Assembly: GCF_014137865.1 (NCBI RefSeq)
Contig: NZ_JACGWU010000001.1
Location: 248,001 to 312,000, forward strand
DNA: 64,000 bases
DNA from: Alpinimonas psychrophila
GTDB taxonomy: Bacteria; Actinomycetota; Actinomycetes; Actinomycetales; Microbacteriaceae
Direction of reading: 5' to 3'
Positions 61,397 to 64,000 of this stretch are shown one piece after another; the first letter of the stretch is position 1, and each line of letters begins with the position of its first letter. The translations under genes and the position numbers were made by a program. The notes beneath the pieces are model-generated. The model saw only the letters and a list, made by a program, of their open reading frames with translations. It was not told the DNA's origin and did no database searches.

Positions 61397-63076
61397 TTAC
61401 TTTTCCCACATGGGAACGCGCAGGCCTCGTTCGACGGCAATTTCTGCCGCCCGCTGGTAGCCCGCATCCACGTGGCGCATGACGCCCGTTCCAGGATCAT
61501 TGGTGAGGACCCGCTCGAGTTTCTGGGCAGCGAGGGCAGTACCATCGGCCACCGTGACTTGGCCCGAGTGAATCGAACGGCCAATTCCCACACCCCCACC
61601 GTGATGGATGGAGACCCAGGTGGCACCGGATGCCGTGTTCAGGAGAGCATTCAAGAGAGGCCAGTCGGCGATCGCATCAGAGCCGTCGGCCATCGCTTCA
61701 GTTTCCCGGTAGGGGGAGGCGACGGAGCCCGAGTCGAGATGATCGCGCCCGATGACGATGGGCGCCGAGAGCTCGCCTGAGGCCACCATTTCGTTGAACT
61801 TGAGCCCGGCCAGATGGCGTTCTTTGTAGCCGAGCCAACAGATGCGTGCCGGCAGCCCCTCGAAATGGACTTTCTCGCCGGCCTTGGTTATCCAACGTCG
61901 GAGATGTTCGTTTTCGGGGAAAAGCTCGAGAATCGCTTTGTCGGTCTTGGCAATGTCCTCGGGGTCCCCGGAGAGGGCAACCCAGCGAAACGGGCCGTTT
62001 CCTTCGCAAAAGAGCGGGCGGATATAGGCCGGCACGAAACCGGGAAATTCGAACGCCCGGTCGTAGCCGCCGAGGATGGCTTCGGCGCGAATGGAGTTTC
62101 CGTAGTCAAAGACCACGGCTCCGGCATCCTGAAATTCGACCATAGCTTTGACCTGCTTGGCCATGGAAAGTCGCGATTGGCCGGTGAACCACTCCGAGTC
62201 CGCTTCGGCCTTGGAATGCCACTCCTCGACCGTCACACCCTCGGGGAGGTAGGAAAGCGGGTCATGAGCGCTGGTCTGATCTGTGACGATGTCGATGGCG
62301 ACACCGCGGGCCAACAACTCGGGAAAGACGGTAGCAGCATTGCCCACGAGCCCAACCGAGAGAGGGATGCGAGCTTCTTTGGCGGCGAGCACGCGCGCGA
62401 TGGCTTCGTCGATGTTGTGCGTGAACTCATCGAGGTAACCGCGTTGGACGCGGCGAGCAAGGCGGGCCGGGTCGACATCCACAATCAAGACAACGCCGTC
62501 ATTCATGGTTACAGCCAACGGCTGAGCGCCGCCCATTCCACCGCATCCGCCGGTGAGAGTGAGTGTTCCGGCCAGGGTGCCGTCAAAATGTCGGGTGGCA
62601 ACTGCGCCAAAAGTTTCGTAGGTGCCCTGCAAAATACCTTGCGTGCCGATATAGATCCAAGACCCGGCCGTCATCTGGCCATACATGGTGAGGCCCTCGG
62701 CCTCGAGCTTTCGAAAAGCGGGCCAGTTTGCCCAGTCCCCGACAAGGTTGGAATTGGCAATCAGCACACGGGGCGCCCATTCGTGCGTGCGAAACACGCC
62801 GACGGGTTTACCGGACTGTACGAGAAGCGTCTCATCAGACTCGAGTCCCTCGAGGGTGCGCACGATGGCATCGTAGGCTTCCCAGTTGCGAGCGGCCTTG
62901 CCAGTTCCTCCGTAGACGATGAGATCGTCCGGGCGTTCCGCAACCTCGGGGTCGAGATTGTTCATGAGCATGCGCAAGGGCGCCTCTGTCTGCCAACTCT
63001 TGGCAGTGAGCGTGGTGCCGCGGGCGGCGCGAACGGGGCGAGGTCCGGATGCTGCAGGTGACATCGAGGTGTTCAT
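61397..63076 (-). CDS. hutU: Urocanate hydratase
   Basis: This NAD+-dependent enzyme hydrates urocanate to imidazolonepropionate, the second step of histidine degradation. The tight NAD-binding motif [13 protein letters not shown] is near residue 180. [10 protein letters not shown] and [11 protein letters not shown] are further conserved regions. The 559-residue length is normal. hutH ends 50 bases upstream and hutI begins nine bases downstream. Confidence 0.97.
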   Translation of the reverse strand: MNTSMSPAASGPRPVRAARGTTLTAKSWQTEAPLRMLMNNLDPEVAERPDDLIVYGGTGKAARNWEAYDAIVRTLEGLESDETLLVQSGKPVGVFRTHEWAPRVLIANSNLVGDWANWPAFRKLEAEGLTMYGQMTAGSWIYIGTQGILQGTYETFGAVATRHFDGTLAGTLTLTGGCGGMGGAQPLAVTMNDGVVLIVDVDPARLARRVQRGYLDEFTHNIDEAIARVLAAKEARIPLSVGLVGNAATVFPELLARGVAIDIVTDQTSAHDPLSYLPEGVTVEEWHSKAEADSEWFTGQSRLSMAKQVKAMVEFQDAGAVVFDYGNSIRAEAILGGYDRAFEFPGFVPAYIRPLFCEGNGPFRWVALSGDPEDIAKTDKAILELFPENEHLRRWITKAGEKVHFEGLPARICWLGYKERHLAGLKFNEMVASGELSAPIVIGRDHLDSGSVASPYRETEAMADGSDAIADWPLLNALLNTASGATWVSIHHGGGVGIGRSIHSGQVTVADGTALAAQKLERVLTNDPGTGVMRHVDAGYQRAAEIAVERGLRVPMWEK

Positions 63077-63126
63077 TTCAATTCCTCCAAAATGGGAATG
63101 AGCGTCAAAGGGATAAGGTGCCGGTG

Positions 63127-64000
63127 TTAGGAAAGCTCGATGGGTGACGAAGCGCGGGCAACGCGCGCAACATCTCCGTCAAGAACGGCAGCGGAAGCCG
63201 CTTCAATCTCAGGGGAGAGAAAGCGGTCGGGCCCGGGGCCCTGCACGCCAACAGATCGCAGGTGGGCGATGACGGCGGCCGAGACAATGCCTGGAGCGAG
63301 CGGTGTGCGCAGTTCAATACCTCGCGCAGACGTCATGAGTTCAATCGCGAGAACGCGACTGAGCGCATCCACTGATCGCCGCAGTTTGCGACCGGCATGC
63401 CAACCCATTGAGACGTGATCCTCCTGCATGGCGGAGGAAGGAATCGAATCGACCGAGGCGGGGGTAGCGAGACGCTTCATTTCAGATACCAGGCCAGCCG
63501 ACGTGTACTGGGCAATCATCAAGCCCGAGTCCACCCCAACCTCATGAGCCAGAAACGGGGGCAAGCCTTGGTTCCGTGCGCGGTCTAAGAAACGGTCCGT
63601 ACGGCGCTCGCTCATGGAGGCGACATCGGCGGCGACGATCGCTAGAAAATCGAGAACGTAGGCCACTGGGGCTCCGTGGAAGTTACCGTTCGACTCAACG
63701 CGACCGTTTACGGTGAGCACGGGATTATCGACGGCGGAAGCGAGCTCGCGCTCGGCAATTGTGACGGCGTGGGTGACGGTGTCGCGTGCACCGCCATGAA
63801 CTTGAGGGGCGCACCGCAGCGAATACGCATCCTGAACGCGACCGTCATCCGGGCCAGCGTGAGATCCCACAATAGGGGAGTTTGCCAGAACAGCGCGAAT
63901 GTTCGCCGCGGAAACGGCTTGCCCTTCCTGCGGGCGCAAAGCCTGCAAATCCGAAGCGAAAACTTGGTCGGTTCCTAGCAGTCCTTCCACGCTCATCGCC
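63127..64000 (-). CDS. hutH: Histidine ammonia-lyase, 5' truncated
   Basis: This is the C-terminal part of the enzyme that deaminates histidine to urocanate, the first step of the pathway. The gene runs off the window end, so the Ala-Ser-Gly MIO-cofactor motif is not visible. Visible family regions are [31 protein letters not shown] and [15 protein letters not shown]. The internal ATG near 63996 (MSVEGLLGT) is not the start, since the frame stays open to the edge. It leads the hutH-hutU-hutI unit. Confidence 0.95.
   Translation of the reverse strand, partial: AMSVEGLLGTDQVFASDLQALRPQEGQAVSAANIRAVLANSPIVGSHAGPDDGRVQDAYSLRCAPQVHGGARDTVTHAVTIAERELASAVDNPVLTVNGRVESNGNFHGAPVAYVLDFLAIVAADVASMSERRTDRFLDRARNQGLPPFLAHEVGVDSGLMIAQYTSAGLVSEMKRLATPASVDSIPSSAMQEDHVSMGWHAGRKLRRSVDALSRVLAIELMTSARGIELRTPLAPGIVSAAVIAHLRSVGVQGPGPDRFLSPEIEAASAAVLDGDVARVARASSPIELS

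Noticed and set aside
61814-63061. A 415-codon plus-strand open frame inside hutU
   Set aside because: It is antisense to a full-length urocanate hydratase with intact NAD motif.
1-64000. CRISPR array, prophage, insertion sequence or anti-phage island
   Set aside because: No spaced direct repeats, transposase, integrase or phage genes were seen. The helicase-nuclease pair has AdnAB features and a housekeeping context, so I do not read it as a defence system.

Overview
This 64 kb window is ordinary chromosome from an actinobacterium, most likely of the family Microbacteriaceae. This rests on family content and gene order, not on a database search. Evidence includes the actinobacterial families DUF3117, DUF3107, DUF2342 and UPF0182, an AdnA/AdnB-type helicase-nuclease pair, a stand-alone TatB, the succinylase branch of lysine synthesis (dapC, dapD, dapE), and many GTG starts. 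From about 27 kb to 47 kb the gene order closely follows, as I recall it, Mycobacterium tuberculosis Rv3193c-Rv3211. The stretch at 16-20 kb resembles Rv1220c-Rv1232c. I saw no insertion sequence, prophage, CRISPR array or rRNA gene. No gene-free stretch exceeds 300 bases.

Layout. 1-2.8 kb: the end of a peptide-type ABC ATPase gene, then typA. 2.9-7.4 kb: an iron-import region on the minus strand, with a complete efeUOB operon, a second stand-alone efeU-like permease gene, and DtxR/IdeR-type boxes before both permease genes. 7.4-15.5 kb: a small membrane protein, ferredoxin fdxA, dapC, a polytopic glycosyltransferase, citrate synthase, dapD and dapE (divergent), and a PIG-V-like membrane protein. 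15.6-20.1 kb: a 59-residue DUF3117 gene, an O-methyltransferase, tatB, and an mgtE-like/DUF1003/mrp operon. 20.1-27.1 kb: bifunctional putA, an Xaa-Pro aminopeptidase, and two divergent phosphoesterases.

27-47 kb: a conserved actinobacterial DNA/RNA-processing neighbourhood. It holds a DEAD-box helicase, a ferritin-like protein, DUF3107, AdnA- and AdnB-like helicase-nucleases, a kinase-fold protein, a NudC-family Nudix hydrolase, a short UvrD2, an E1-like cyclodehydratase homologue, a DUF2342 protein, a PDZ-Lon protease and a UPF0182 membrane protein. Several of these proteins lack residues their families normally use. The kinase-fold protein has lost its catalytic motifs, the NudC protein has no cysteine at all, the AdnA-like motor has Asp-Asp in motif II, and UvrD2 lacks a C-terminal region. 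Two convergent gene pairs overlap here, and one overlap contains a probable zinc-binding motif.

47-55.5 kb: a MacB/FtsX-type ABC transporter, then cydABDC for cytochrome bd oxidase and its assembly exporter. Two perfect 15-bp palindromes lie upstream of cydA. 55.5-58.4 kb: initiator tRNA-fMet, a large DEAD-box RNA helicase and an unrecognised anchored protein. 58.5-64 kb: a histidine-utilisation cluster. hutG and a DUF998 gene are on the plus strand; hutI, hutU and a truncated hutH are on the minus strand. Together they convert histidine to glutamate.
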